The notes under the pieces were generated by a model that saw nothing but the letters and a program-made list of their open reading frames with translations, ran no database searches and had not been told where the DNA came from. Of a DNA stretch of 64,000 bases, positions 9,201-18,399 are shown in pieces. The DNA comes from CAVQDV01 sp963711375. Lineage in GTDB: Bacteria; Pseudomonadota; Gammaproteobacteria; Coxiellales; Coxiellaceae. The stretch's first letter is position 1. Each line of letters opens with the position of its first letter. The DNA lies in assembly GCA_963711375.1 (NCBI GenBank), contig CAVQDV010000005.1, positions 992,001 through 1,056,000 of the forward strand, given 5' to 3'. The position numbers were made by a program, and so were the translations under genes.

Positions 9201-10219
9201 TGAATCCTTCCAAAAAAGCAATTTTAATTACGGGGGCCAATGGGTTTGTCGGGCGAAGGCTTTGCAAAACCCTTCTTCAACAGGGCCATAAAATTTCCGC
9301 TTTTGTGAGAAGTGAAGAAGACGCACGTAGGCTGCAAGAGGAAAACCGCTCTTTTTCCAATGCTTTCCATTTCCAAATTGCAGATGATCTTATCACCGCC
9401 GCAAGTTCCCCAACTTTTTTTGATGATATTGAAGTGGTTATTCACTTAGCGGCTCGTGCTCATGTCGTGCGAGAATCAATCGAAAATCCTCTAGCGGAAT
9501 TTCGAAGCATTAATGTCGACATTACCCGCCATTTAGCCGAGAAAGCGGCGGAGCGAGGAATAAAACGCTTTATTTATCTTAGCTCAGTCAAAGTTCATGG
9601 TGAAAATTCCTCGACTAAAGACGGGGAAATAAAAAAAATAACTGAAAATGATCCCCTTCATCCAGAAGACGCTTATGGCCAAAGCAAGTGGGAAGCCGAG
9701 CAAGTCTTGTGGGAAATCGCTGACAAAAGTCCTCTAGAAATTGTCATTTTAAGGTCTACTTTAATTTATGGGAAAGAGGCTACAGCAAATTTTCAAGCAC
9801 TGGTCAAACTCGTTAAAATGAAAATCCCTTTACCACTCGCTTCAATTCAAAATTTGAGAAGTATGATTTATGTTGAAAATCTCTGCAACATCATTAGCTG
9901 CTGTTTAAACCACAAAAATGCCGCGAATCAAAGCTTCTTGGTTAGCGATAGCGAACCAATATCGACCCCCAAATTAATCAGAAACCTATCTAAAGCTCTT
10001 GGAGTCCCTTTAAGATTGTACAAATTCCCCGTCAGTTGGCTATATTTTTTGGGCTTGGTTACCGGAAAAAGAAAGGCAATCTCTCGCTTAACCAGTTCGC
10101 TAGTCATTGATAATTTTAAATGCAGAAATCTGTTAGAATGGCAGCCCCCCTTTTCAATGAAAGAGGCGCTTACACGCGACTTTTCTGATCCTAATACTTT
10201 CTCCAAACTACCCGATTAA
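9200..10219 (+). CDS. WbpV-like NAD-dependent epimerase/4-ketoreductase
   Basis: A 339-aa extended SDR: glycine motif GANGFVG at residues 12-18, HLAARAHVV near 84, YLSSVKVHGE near 124 and DAYGQSK with the YxxxK pair near 158. The pattern matches the WbpV/WbpK/WbuH group that sits next to wbpM-type dehydratases and reduces UDP-4-keto-6-deoxy-HexNAc to UDP-D-QuiNAc or UDP-D-FucNAc. The start overlaps the previous stop by one base (TAATG). It is the last gene of the rightward run, and its 3-prime end overlaps convergently with the FnlC-like gene by 29 nt. Confidence 0.8.
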   Translation: MNPSKKAILITGANGFVGRRLCKTLLQQGHKISAFVRSEEDARRLQEENRSFSNAFHFQIADDLITAASSPTFFDDIEVVIHLAARAHVVRESIENPLAEFRSINVDITRHLAEKAAERGIKRFIYLSSVKVHGENSSTKDGEIKKITENDPLHPEDAYGQSKWEAEQVLWEIADKSPLEIVILRSTLIYGKEATANFQALVKLVKMKIPLPLASIQNLRSMIYVENLCNIISCCLNHKNAANQSFLVSDSEPISTPKLIRNLSKALGVPLRLYKFPVSWLYFLGLVTGKRKAISRLTSSLVIDNFKCRNLLEWQPPFSMKEALTRDFSDPNTFSKLPD

Positions 10220-11321
10220 CATAATCAGTATAACTTTGAATAATTCGCAGCACTTTATCAGATACGCTTGGTGCTTCATAATCCGAAACTATATTTAAAT
10301 CTCGATTTTTGCCACGCTTTTGCTTTTCTAATATTGCCAGCCCTTGCAAGACTCGGGGAAGTTCAAGACCCGTCATCATTACCGAGGCTTCTTCAAAACC
10401 TTCAGGACGCTCATGCGCCTCGCGAATATTTAAAGCCGGGAAATTTAAAATAGAGGACTCTTCTGTGATAGTGCCGCTATCAGAAAGCACCGCACGGGCC
10501 GAGGTTTGTAATTTAATATAATCCGTAAATCCAAGTGGTTTTAGCAGTCTGACCAGTGGATCGAAAGTAATTCCTTTTGAGGTAAATTTCTTTTGCGTGC
10601 GTGGATGAGTGGAAACAATAATGGGTTCATTATAGGTTGTTGCAAGAGCATTAAGCACCTCAACCAGTTTCATTAAATGAGGATCACTATCAATGTTTTC
10701 TTCACGGTGCGCGCTGAAGACAATATAATGTTCAGACTTTAGTTTTAATTTTTTTAAAATATTCGAGCGCTCAATAGAAGGTTGATAATAAGATAGTACT
10801 TCAAACATTGGGCTGCCTGTTTTAATAACGCGATCTGGCGGAAAGCCTTCTTTTAATAAATATTCGCGGGCAATAGCACTGTAAGTAAGATTAATGTCAC
10901 TGACATGATCCACAATACGGCGATTCGCCTCTTCTGGAACTCGGTCGTCAAAACAGCGATTACCTGCTTCCATGTGAAAAATGGGAATATGACGTCGTTT
11001 AGCAGCTATTGAGGCTAGGCAACTGTTAGTGTCGCCTAGAATAAGCACGGCCTCAGGTTGCACCGTTTCCAGTAATGCATCGATAGCCATAATAATTTTT
11101 CCAATCGTTTCAGCAGACGTATCGCCGGCAGCATTTAGAAAATAGTCTGGTTTTCGAATTCCAAGATCCTGGAAAAAAATCTCATTGAGTTCGTAAGCAT
11201 AATTTTGACCTGTGTGCACTAAAGTATGCTGAGTAAATTGATCAAGCTTAGCAATGACCCTGGACAGACGAATAATTTCTGGCCTTGTCCCTACAATTGT
11301 CATTACCTGCAATTTTTCCAT
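10191..11321 (-). CDS. fnlC: UDP-HexNAc 2-epimerase, FnlC/WbjD-like
   Basis: A 376-aa member of the non-hydrolysing UDP-GlcNAc 2-epimerase family. Seen: TIVGTRPEIIRLSRVI near residue 8, LGDTNSCLA near 94, FHMEAGNRCFDDRVPEEANR near 114 and FSAHREENID near 204. The length is the same as WbjD (376 aa), the C-2 epimerase of the UDP-L-FucNAc and UDP-L-QuiNAc pathways. The gene follows the FnlA-type dehydratase by 2 nt. Plain WecB (UDP-ManNAc) is the alternative; the tight pairing with FnlA and the GNRCFDDRVPEE segment favour the FnlC group. Confidence 0.85.
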   Translation of the reverse strand: MEKLQVMTIVGTRPEIIRLSRVIAKLDQFTQHTLVHTGQNYAYELNEIFFQDLGIRKPDYFLNAAGDTSAETIGKIIMAIDALLETVQPEAVLILGDTNSCLASIAAKRRHIPIFHMEAGNRCFDDRVPEEANRRIVDHVSDINLTYSAIAREYLLKEGFPPDRVIKTGSPMFEVLSYYQPSIERSNILKKLKLKSEHYIVFSAHREENIDSDPHLMKLVEVLNALATTYNEPIIVSTHPRTQKKFTSKGITFDPLVRLLKPLGFTDYIKLQTSARAVLSDSGTITEESSILNFPALNIREAHERPEGFEEASVMMTGLELPRVLQGLAILEKQKRGKNRDLNIVSDYEAPSVSDKVLRIIQSYTDYVNRVVWRKY

Positions 11322-11323
11322 TT

Positions 11324-12364
11324 TTACTCCACCGATTCGTATTCAGGAGTTACATTATTCATAAAATTAGAGGTGAAATCTTGTTTCAGTAAAATCGCTT
11401 TCATTTGGGCGAGGTCTAATCGGGTAGTATTATGAGAATTATAATCATGTGCTTGAGAAATTCTTAATTCTCCTTGCTCAACAAATTTACTATAATTAAG
11501 GTCTCGAAGATCAGGGGGTATCCTAAAATAATCTCCCATATCTTCAGCGCTGGCCATTTCCTCTCGACTCAGTAAAGTCTCAAATAATTTTTCACCATGT
11601 CGTGTACCAATAATTTTTATGGGATGATCTGGTTTCTCAAAAATTTCTATTATGGCTTGTGCTAATATTTCAACGGTTGCGGCTGGTGCTTTTTGCACGA
11701 AAATATCGCCATTAGATCCATGTTGAAATGCATACATCGTCAAGTCAACGGCATCATTTAATGACATCATAAATCTCGTCATAGTAGGATCGGTTATCGT
11801 GAGCGGCTGATTAGCCTTAAATTGCTCGAAAAAAAGTGGTATCACGGATCCTCGTGATGCCATAACATTCCCATACCTTGTGCCACAAATTATCGTTTTC
11901 TCATTATCTACATGACGAGATTTTGCAACCATCACTTTTTCCATCATAGCTTTAGAAATTCCCATTGCATTAATAGGGTAAACCGCTTTGTCGGTACTAA
12001 GGCAGATTACTCGGCCAACCCTATGTTGAATAGCAGCCTCTAAAACATTTTCCGTTCCAATAATATTCGTTTTCACTGCTTCCATAGGATGAAATTCACA
12101 GGAAGGCACTTGCTTTAAAGCGGCGGCATGAAAAATATAGTCAACTCCAGAACTTGCACTTAAAATACTGCTGTAATCTCGAACATCACCAATATAAAAT
12201 TTCAAACGGGAATTCTGATAGCGCTTGCGCATGGAATCTTGTTTTTTTTCGTCTCGGCTAAAAATTCTTATTTCTTTAATATTCGTATTGAGAAAACGAC
12301 GTAGCACAGTACCGCCAAAAGAGCCAGTGCCTCCCGTAATAAGCAAAGTTTTTCCAGATAACAT
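11324..12364 (-). CDS. fnlA: UDP-GlcNAc 4,6-dehydratase/5-epimerase, FnlA/WbjB/CapE-like
   Basis: A 346-aa Polysacc_synt_2-type SDR. The glycine motif is GGTGSFGG (residues 11-18), followed by FHAAALKQVPSCEFHP and LSTDKAVYPINAMGISK, in which Met takes the place of the usual active-site Tyr as in the FlaA1/CapE group. The length agrees with WbjB (about 344 aa). The enzyme converts UDP-GlcNAc to UDP-4-keto-6-deoxy-L-HexNAc with C5 epimerisation. It lies 21 nt after the wbpM-like gene and 2 nt before fnlC, so the three should be co-transcribed. Confidence 0.87.
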   Translation of the reverse strand: MLSGKTLLITGGTGSFGGTVLRRFLNTNIKEIRIFSRDEKKQDSMRKRYQNSRLKFYIGDVRDYSSILSASSGVDYIFHAAALKQVPSCEFHPMEAVKTNIIGTENVLEAAIQHRVGRVICLSTDKAVYPINAMGISKAMMEKVMVAKSRHVDNEKTIICGTRYGNVMASRGSVIPLFFEQFKANQPLTITDPTMTRFMMSLNDAVDLTMYAFQHGSNGDIFVQKAPAATVEILAQAIIEIFEKPDHPIKIIGTRHGEKLFETLLSREEMASAEDMGDYFRIPPDLRDLNYSKFVEQGELRISQAHDYNSHNTTRLDLAQMKAILLKQDFTSNFMNNVTPEYESVE

Positions 12365-12385
12365 AAAATGACCTCAATTTCTATT

Positions 12386-14263
12386 TTAATCGATTAAAAC
12401 TGGTTCAGAGTAGTGCTCCACTACTCGTTGCCATTCCGGCACCAACTGTGCCAATAATTCTTGAAGTCCTTTTACATTATTTTCACCACAGGCAACCTGC
12501 ATTTCATAAATAATACCCGTCAGCTCCTTCCAATCCATCGGACGAAAAGAGGCTAAAAGTGTTTTGGCATGTCCGGTGGCTACCAGATTTTCATTTTCGT
12601 GAAATAATTCTTCGTAAAGTTTTTCTCCAGGACGTAGTCCTGTATAGGTAATGGATATATCTTCGTTTATTTTTAGACCGCTCAATTGAATCATTTGTTC
12701 AGCCAAATATTTTATTTTAATCGACTCACCCATGTCTAGCACAAAAATTTTGCCTTCTTCCTTCAAAGCAGTCGCTTGTAAAATTAATTGTGCGGCCTCA
12801 AAAATAGTCATAAAAAATCGGGTTATTTCGGGATGAGTCACTGTTACTGGCCCACCAGACTCAATTTGTTGTCGAAAGAGAGGAATTACACTTCCAGCTG
12901 AACCCATGACATTTCCAAAACGCACAGTAATAAAACGCGTTTTCATATTTTCGTTCATAAAATTTTGACAAATAATTTCCGCGGCTCGTTTCGTCGCCCC
13001 CATAATATTCGTGGGATTCACAGCTTTATCCGTAGAAATCAAGGTGAAATGCTGAACACCCACTTTTGCGGACTCAGAAGCTAGGATCCAAGTTCCCAGC
13101 ACGTTGTTTCGAATGCCTGCGCGAATTTGATTCTCAACCAGTGGCACATGTTTATAGGCAGCCGCGTGAAATACCACATGCGGTTTATATTTCTCGAGAA
13201 CATCTGAAACACCTATTCGATCCGTTATATCAAGCAAATAAGTTGACAATCTAAGCGTCGGATATTTTTGGCGTAATTCCATATCGATGGTATAAAGATT
13301 AAATTCACTGCTATCTACAACCACCAATTGAGTCGGATTATTCTCCGCCACTTGCCGACAGAGTTCCGAACCAATTGAGCCACCACCACCTGTCACTAAC
13401 ACAATTTTTCCGGAAATACATTTTTGAATGGCATCCCAATCTAAAGTTACTGGTGTGCGGCCCAACAAATCTTCGATTGACACTTTTCTCAAGGCATTAA
13501 TGCTTACATTACCGGCCGCGATATCTTTTAAGCCAGGCAAGGTTCTAAAAGGCTTTCGGGTTTGCTCGCAGAGCTGAACAATTTCTCGCATGTCAGATGA
13601 GGAGATAAAGGGCATTGTAATAAAAATCAAATTAATATTAAAACGCTGAACAACATTAGGTATTTCCCTTATTTTTCCCACGACGCGAATGCCATGAATT
13701 TCCCGGCCGATTTGCGAAGCTGAATCATCTACAACAGCTATGGGCACATATTGCTTTGATACATCGCGTAAAATGTCGCGTATCAATCCTTCCCCGGCCT
13801 GACCGGCGCCAACAATTAATACACGCGAAGCTTCCGCAACATTTCTAAAATTATTTCGTAAAATGCGATAAAGAAGTCTGCCTCCACATAAAAAAGAAAC
13901 GAGTAAAAGAGGGTAGAGAAGAAAAACGGATCGGGGAATGTCAAGAAAACTGAAACACAGACCCACCACGACAGCCATACCTATATTTCCAACCATGGCC
14001 GCTTTTACAATGCGAACAAGATCTGGCACTGAAGCAAATCGCCATATTCCACGATATAAACTAAAAATAGCATAAGCGGAAATTTGTATAATCAGTAACA
14101 GAGGCAATAAGTCTATAGCATGTTTCAAAGTACCATGAGGCATTTTTCCTAAATTAAATCGGAGCCAATACGCTAACAGCCAGGCAAAAGGGACAGCGCA
14201 GATATCATGCATAAAAGCTAAAAATCGCTTTTTTAAAATAAAATTGGTCCGGTTTTGTCTCAT
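12386..14263 (-). CDS. wbpM: Membrane UDP-GlcNAc 4,6-dehydratase, WbpM/FlaA1-like
   Basis: A 625-aa protein with about four N-terminal membrane helices (residues 10-130), a first Rossmann domain (VLIVGAGQAGEGLIRDIL near 148) and a C-terminal catalytic SDR domain (VLVTGGGGSIGSELCRQV near 290; STDKAVNPTNIMGATKRAAE near 398). This is the long form of the family, known for UDP-GlcNAc C6 dehydration on the way to UDP-D-QuiNAc/FucNAc. Its ATG overlaps the glmU stop (ATGA), so it is coupled to the end of the atp-glmU transcript. It supplies the substrate of the WbpV-like enzyme at 9200. Confidence 0.92.
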   Translation of the reverse strand: MRQNRTNFILKKRFLAFMHDICAVPFAWLLAYWLRFNLGKMPHGTLKHAIDLLPLLLIIQISAYAIFSLYRGIWRFASVPDLVRIVKAAMVGNIGMAVVVGLCFSFLDIPRSVFLLYPLLLVSFLCGGRLLYRILRNNFRNVAEASRVLIVGAGQAGEGLIRDILRDVSKQYVPIAVVDDSASQIGREIHGIRVVGKIREIPNVVQRFNINLIFITMPFISSSDMREIVQLCEQTRKPFRTLPGLKDIAAGNVSINALRKVSIEDLLGRTPVTLDWDAIQKCISGKIVLVTGGGGSIGSELCRQVAENNPTQLVVVDSSEFNLYTIDMELRQKYPTLRLSTYLLDITDRIGVSDVLEKYKPHVVFHAAAYKHVPLVENQIRAGIRNNVLGTWILASESAKVGVQHFTLISTDKAVNPTNIMGATKRAAEIICQNFMNENMKTRFITVRFGNVMGSAGSVIPLFRQQIESGGPVTVTHPEITRFFMTIFEAAQLILQATALKEEGKIFVLDMGESIKIKYLAEQMIQLSGLKINEDISITYTGLRPGEKLYEELFHENENLVATGHAKTLLASFRPMDWKELTGIIYEMQVACGENNVKGLQELLAQLVPEWQRVVEHYSEPVLID

Positions 14264-15669
14264 ATATCAACCTTGGTAACTTTTTCCCCTTTTTTGGGAC
14301 GCTCCCAATTTTCGATGCTAGTCTGTCGTGCTCTAGCAATAGTAAGGCCTTGCGAACTAACATCTTGGCTAATAGCGGATCCTGCTGCAATATAGGCATT
14401 TTTCCCGATCTTTACCGGTGCTAATAATGAGGAATTTGAACCGATAAATACGTCGTCTTCGATAATGGTTTGAAATTTATTGACACCATCATAATTGCAG
14501 GTGATCGTGCCAGCACCAATATTCACATGCTTTCCAATTGTTGCATCGCCAAGATACGTTAAGTGATTCGCCTTACTGCCTTCGCCTAAGGTAGATTTTT
14601 TAATTTCCACAAAATTGCCTACTTTGGCATTATGATGAATGACCGTCTCGGGACGAATGCGTGCAAAGGGACCAATTTCGCAATTATCCCCAATTTTTGC
14701 GCCTTCAATAACACTGTTTGCCAAGACTCTTACATTTTCACCAATGTCGACATTTTTTAAATAAACATTAGGGCCAATTTCTGAATTGGCGCCTATTTTT
14801 ACTTTGCCTTCCATTACAACGTTAATATCAATTATCACTTCAGGAGCAATCGAATGTTGGCCTCGAATATCCAAGCGAGTAGGATCTCGTACCGTGACAC
14901 CACTATAGGCAAGCTCACGGGCCAGGGATTTTTGATAATGGCGCTCCATGTTCGCTAATTGCCAGCGATCATTTACGCCGAGCACAGATTCGAAGTCGTG
15001 TTCGATAACACCGCCCACTGGAACGCCTTCAATATTTGCCAACTCAATAATGTCCGTTAAATAATATTCATTTTGCTTATTATTATTCTTTAAAGCCGGC
15101 AACCAGGTTTGCAAATGCCTTGCCATGGTGGAAATAATTCCAGTATTAATTTCCTTAATTTTTCGTTGTTTTGGTGTGGCGTCTTTATGTTCGACAATGG
15201 CTAAAATATTTCCCACTTCGCTGCGAATAATGCGGCCAAAACCGGAAGGATCTTTCAGAACTGTCACTACCAAGCCCACACCATTTCGTGGTGTGTCTTT
15301 TATTAATTGTTGCAGGGTAGCGGCGGGCACTAATGGAACATCGCCATAAAGCACTAAAATTTGATCGTTGGGATCGCAATGTGGAACGGCCTGCATCACC
15401 GCATGCCCAGTTCCTAATTGTTGATCTTGGTGAATCCATTCAACATTTTTTAAATGACTCATTTGATCGGGTAAAGTCGATCCACCATTGCCATAAACCA
15501 CATAAATTTTTTCAGGTTTTAATTCATTGGCTGTGTTTATGACGTGTTCGAGTAGCGGCATTCCACCTAACAGGTGGAGCACTTTAGGTTTATTAGAGAC
15601 CATCCTTTTGCCTTTTCCCGCGGCCAAAATGATTATTCTTAGTGATGATTTTTTTCTTCTTTCTTCCAT
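14260..15669 (-). CDS. glmU: Bifunctional GlcNAc-1-P uridyltransferase / GlcN-1-P acetyltransferase
   Basis: A 469-aa protein of usual GlmU length. The N-terminal pyrophosphorylase domain has LAAGKGKRM (residues 16-24), LGTGHAVMQA near 85 and VLYGDVPLV near 105. The C-terminal left-handed beta-helix has hexapeptide repeats from about residue 265 and a GNFVEIKKSTLGEGSKANHL segment with acetyltransferase residues. It makes UDP-GlcNAc for peptidoglycan, lipid A and, here, for the adjacent UDP-6-deoxy-HexNAc genes. It follows atpC by 14 nt and overlaps wbpM by 4 nt, as in the common atpC-glmU arrangement. Confidence 0.97.
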   Translation of the reverse strand: MEERRKKSSLRIIILAAGKGKRMVSNKPKVLHLLGGMPLLEHVINTANELKPEKIYVVYGNGGSTLPDQMSHLKNVEWIHQDQQLGTGHAVMQAVPHCDPNDQILVLYGDVPLVPAATLQQLIKDTPRNGVGLVVTVLKDPSGFGRIIRSEVGNILAIVEHKDATPKQRKIKEINTGIISTMARHLQTWLPALKNNNKQNEYYLTDIIELANIEGVPVGGVIEHDFESVLGVNDRWQLANMERHYQKSLARELAYSGVTVRDPTRLDIRGQHSIAPEVIIDINVVMEGKVKIGANSEIGPNVYLKNVDIGENVRVLANSVIEGAKIGDNCEIGPFARIRPETVIHHNAKVGNFVEIKKSTLGEGSKANHLTYLGDATIGKHVNIGAGTITCNYDGVNKFQTIIEDDVFIGSNSSLLAPVKIGKNAYIAAGSAISQDVSSQGLTIARARQTSIENWERPKKGEKVTKVDI

Positions 15670-15683
15670 TGAAAATATCCTCT

Positions 15684-16118
15684 TCAGCTTTTGTTTCTTG
15701 TGCGCAGAGCTTTTATTGTTCTTAATTGAGCAACTGCATTGGCTAGCTCTGATAATGCCTTGGAATATTCGATGCCGATAATTTGTTTTTGCAGCGAATT
15801 TTCCGCATGCGCTTTGGCGGCTTCTGCGGCGGCTTCATCTAGATCCGCGGCACGCACTGCCGTGTCCGCTAAAACCGTCACTGTTTCGGGCTGCACTTCC
15901 AACATTCCTCCAGAAATATAAAAATATTCCTCACGACCACCTTCTAAAATTAAATTAATTTGTCCGGGTTTTAAAGGCGTTAATAATGCGGTATGCCCAG
16001 GAAAAATTCCAAGTTCACCCACATTTCCTGTGGCACCAACAAATTCAACTTTGCCGGAAAAAAGCAAGCTTTCCGCGCTAACAATGTCTAAATGCATCGT
16101 TGGTGCATATCGGCTCAT
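15684..16118 (-). CDS. atpC: ATP synthase F1 subunit epsilon
   Basis: A 144-aa protein with an N-terminal beta-sandwich (MHLDIVSAESLLFSGKVEFV, GELGIFPGHTALLTPLKPGQ) and a C-terminal two-helix hairpin rich in Ala/Lys, as in epsilon subunits. Epsilon belongs to the central stalk and inhibits ATP hydrolysis. ATG 16118 overlaps the atpD stop (ATGA). A second in-frame ATG seven codons on (MHLDIV) matches the usual family N-terminus and is an alternative start. Confidence 0.95.
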   Translation of the reverse strand: MSRYAPTMHLDIVSAESLLFSGKVEFVGATGNVGELGIFPGHTALLTPLKPGQINLILEGGREEYFYISGGMLEVQPETVTVLADTAVRAADLDEAAAEAAKAHAENSLQKQIIGIEYSKALSELANAVAQLRTIKALRTRNKS

Positions 16119-17512
16119 AGTGTTTTCGCCTTTTCTATCGCTTCTTCGATGCTGCCCACCATATAAAAAGCTTGCTCAGGTAAATCATCATAATCTCCCT
16201 GAATAATGCCTTTGAAGCTGCGAATGGTATCTTTTAATGAAACGTATTTTCCACTTTGGCCAGTAAAGACTTCAGCCACGAAAAAGGGCTGTGACAAAAA
16301 GCGTTGAATTTTACGAGCACGACGCACCGTCGTTTTATCTTCTTCGGATAATTCGTCCATCCCTAAAATAGCAATAATATCTTTCAGCTCTTTATAACGT
16401 TGCAAGACTTCTTGAACGCCACGAGCGACACGATAATGTTCATCACCCACCACGAGCGGATCTAATTGACGGCTCGTAGAATCGAGAGGATCAATGGCGG
16501 GATAAATTCCAAGCTCTGCAATTTGTCGAGATAAAACAATGGTGGCATCTAAATGCGCAAAAGTCGTGGCTGGAGAAGGATCGGTTAAATCGTCCGCCGG
16601 AACATAAACGGCTTGAATAGAAGTGATCGAACCATTTTTGGTCGACGTAATTCGTTCTTGTAAATTCCCCATTTCTTCGGCAAGTGTGGGTTGATAACCG
16701 ACCGCGGAAGGCATACGACCTAATAAAGCCGAAACTTCCACGCCCGCCAAAGTGAAACGATAAATATTGTCGACAAATAATAAAACATCTCGACCTTCAT
16801 CACGGAATTTTTCGGCGAGCGTTAATCCCGTTAGCGCTACACGTAAACGATTTCCGGGTGGTTCATTCATCTGACCATACACGAGGGATACTTTATCCAA
16901 TACATTCGATTCTTTCATTTCGTAATAGAAATCGTTGCCTTCGCGCGTACGTTCACCAACACCAGCAAATACCGAATATCCGCTGTGTTCAACCGCGATG
17001 TTACGAATCAACTCCATCATCGTAACCGTTTTACCTACGCCCGCGCCCCCAAATAAGCCCACTTTTCCGCCTTTTGCGAAGGGGCATAAAAGATCGATAA
17101 CTTTTATTCCAGTTTCTAATAATTCAGTGCTACCAGAAAGTTCTAGAAAAGCAGGGGGTTTTCGATGAATCGCCATTCTTTCTTCAGTATCAATTGGACC
17201 AGCCTCATCAATCGCTTGGCCCAACACATTCATAATACGTCCCAGCGTTTTTTCGCCGACGGGCACTTGAATGGGGCTTCCGGTATTTCGGACCGAAATT
17301 CCTCGCTTTAATCCTTGCGGCGAACCCATGGCAATCGTACGTACGATACCATCACCGATTTGCTGCTGCACTTCCAGGACGAGATCTGCCTCTGTAACAT
17401 GTAAAGCATCATAAACTTTTGGCACATGTTCACGTGGAAATTCAACGTCGATTACTGCACCGATTATCTCGATAATTTTTCCGGTCGTTTCTGCTTGATT
17501 AATAGTAGCCAT
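16115..17512 (-). CDS. atpD: ATP synthase F1 subunit beta
   Basis: A 465-aa catalytic subunit. Walker A GGAGVGKTVTMMELI is near residue 152, GERTREGNDFYYEM near 190, and a Walker B strand DVLLFVDNIYRFT near 245. ATG 17512 is selected because it starts the conserved MATINQAETTGKIIEIIGAV, has a strong GGAGGGG ribosome site 4-5 nt upstream, and overlaps the atpG stop by one base (TAATG). The open frame upstream to 17548 is not used. Key residues are intact. Confidence 0.98.
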   Translation of the reverse strand: MATINQAETTGKIIEIIGAVIDVEFPREHVPKVYDALHVTEADLVLEVQQQIGDGIVRTIAMGSPQGLKRGISVRNTGSPIQVPVGEKTLGRIMNVLGQAIDEAGPIDTEERMAIHRKPPAFLELSGSTELLETGIKVIDLLCPFAKGGKVGLFGGAGVGKTVTMMELIRNIAVEHSGYSVFAGVGERTREGNDFYYEMKESNVLDKVSLVYGQMNEPPGNRLRVALTGLTLAEKFRDEGRDVLLFVDNIYRFTLAGVEVSALLGRMPSAVGYQPTLAEEMGNLQERITSTKNGSITSIQAVYVPADDLTDPSPATTFAHLDATIVLSRQIAELGIYPAIDPLDSTSRQLDPLVVGDEHYRVARGVQEVLQRYKELKDIIAILGMDELSEEDKTTVRRARKIQRFLSQPFFVAEVFTGQSGKYVSLKDTIRSFKGIIQGDYDDLPEQAFYMVGSIEEAIEKAKTL

Positions 17513-18393
17513 TATTCCCCTCCGCCGATTGCCGCTGCACCGCCACAAATTTCCGCAATTTCGCGGGTGATGCTCGCCTGTCGTGCTTTGTTGTAAATTA
17601 AATTTAATTCTTTTATTAAATCGCCTGCGCTATCGGTCGCGCTCTTCATCGCCACCATTTGAGCCGCTAAAAAACAAGCCTGATTTTCCACCGCCGCCTG
17701 ATACACTTGTGATTCAATAAATCGTGTTAGCAATAAATGCATGATCTGATTGGCGGAGTCGGGCTCATAAATATAATCCCAGTGTCCTCGCAATTCTCTA
17801 TTCGTTTCCACTTCCGGTAAGGGCAATAATTTTCGCTGGACAGGTTTTTGCGTCATCGTCGAAACAAATTCATTATGCACGAGATAGAGCGCGTCAATTT
17901 CGCCGGCGTCATAGCGATCCAACATCACTTTCACAATTCCCATAAGGTCTTGTACTTCTGGAGCATCACCTAAATGATCGGCACTTGCTAAAATATTTCC
18001 ACCAAAACGATTAAAGAAAATTCCACCTTTACGGCCAATTAAGCATAAATCAATGGCGATATTTTTCTGCTGTAATTCCCGCATTCCAGGGAGGACATAT
18101 CGAAATAAATTCACATTTAAACCACCGCATAATCCGCGATCACTGCTGACCATAATATAGCCCACACGTTTATTAATTTCGCGATGTTCCAAATAGGGAT
18201 GTCGACACTCACTATGACTTGCCGCAACATGGGTAATCACTTGACGAATTTTTGCAGAATAGGGGCGAGAATGCGCCATTCGTTCTTGGGCTTTACGCAT
18301 TTTACTCGAGGCCACAAGCTCCATCGCACGCGTGATTTTCTGCGTGTTTTTGATGGAAGCGATTTGAGTTCGTATCTCTTTTGTTGTCGACAT
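17512..18393 (-). CDS. atpG: ATP synthase F1 subunit gamma
   Basis: A 293-aa central-stalk subunit. The N-terminal coiled-coil strand IRTQIASIKNTQKITRAMEL and the C-terminal helix around LIKELNLIYNKARQASITRE with EICGGAAA match the family signature. The middle Rossmann-like domain includes VSSDRGLCGGLNVNLF. It rotates within the alpha3-beta3 ring and couples c-ring rotation to catalysis. It sits between atpA (6 nt away) and atpD (1-base overlap). Confidence 0.97.
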   Translation of the reverse strand: MSTTKEIRTQIASIKNTQKITRAMELVASSKMRKAQERMAHSRPYSAKIRQVITHVAASHSECRHPYLEHREINKRVGYIMVSSDRGLCGGLNVNLFRYVLPGMRELQQKNIAIDLCLIGRKGGIFFNRFGGNILASADHLGDAPEVQDLMGIVKVMLDRYDAGEIDALYLVHNEFVSTMTQKPVQRKLLPLPEVETNRELRGHWDYIYEPDSANQIMHLLLTRFIESQVYQAAVENQACFLAAQMVAMKSATDSAGDLIKELNLIYNKARQASITREIAEICGGAAAIGGGE

Positions 18394-18399
18394 TTTGTA

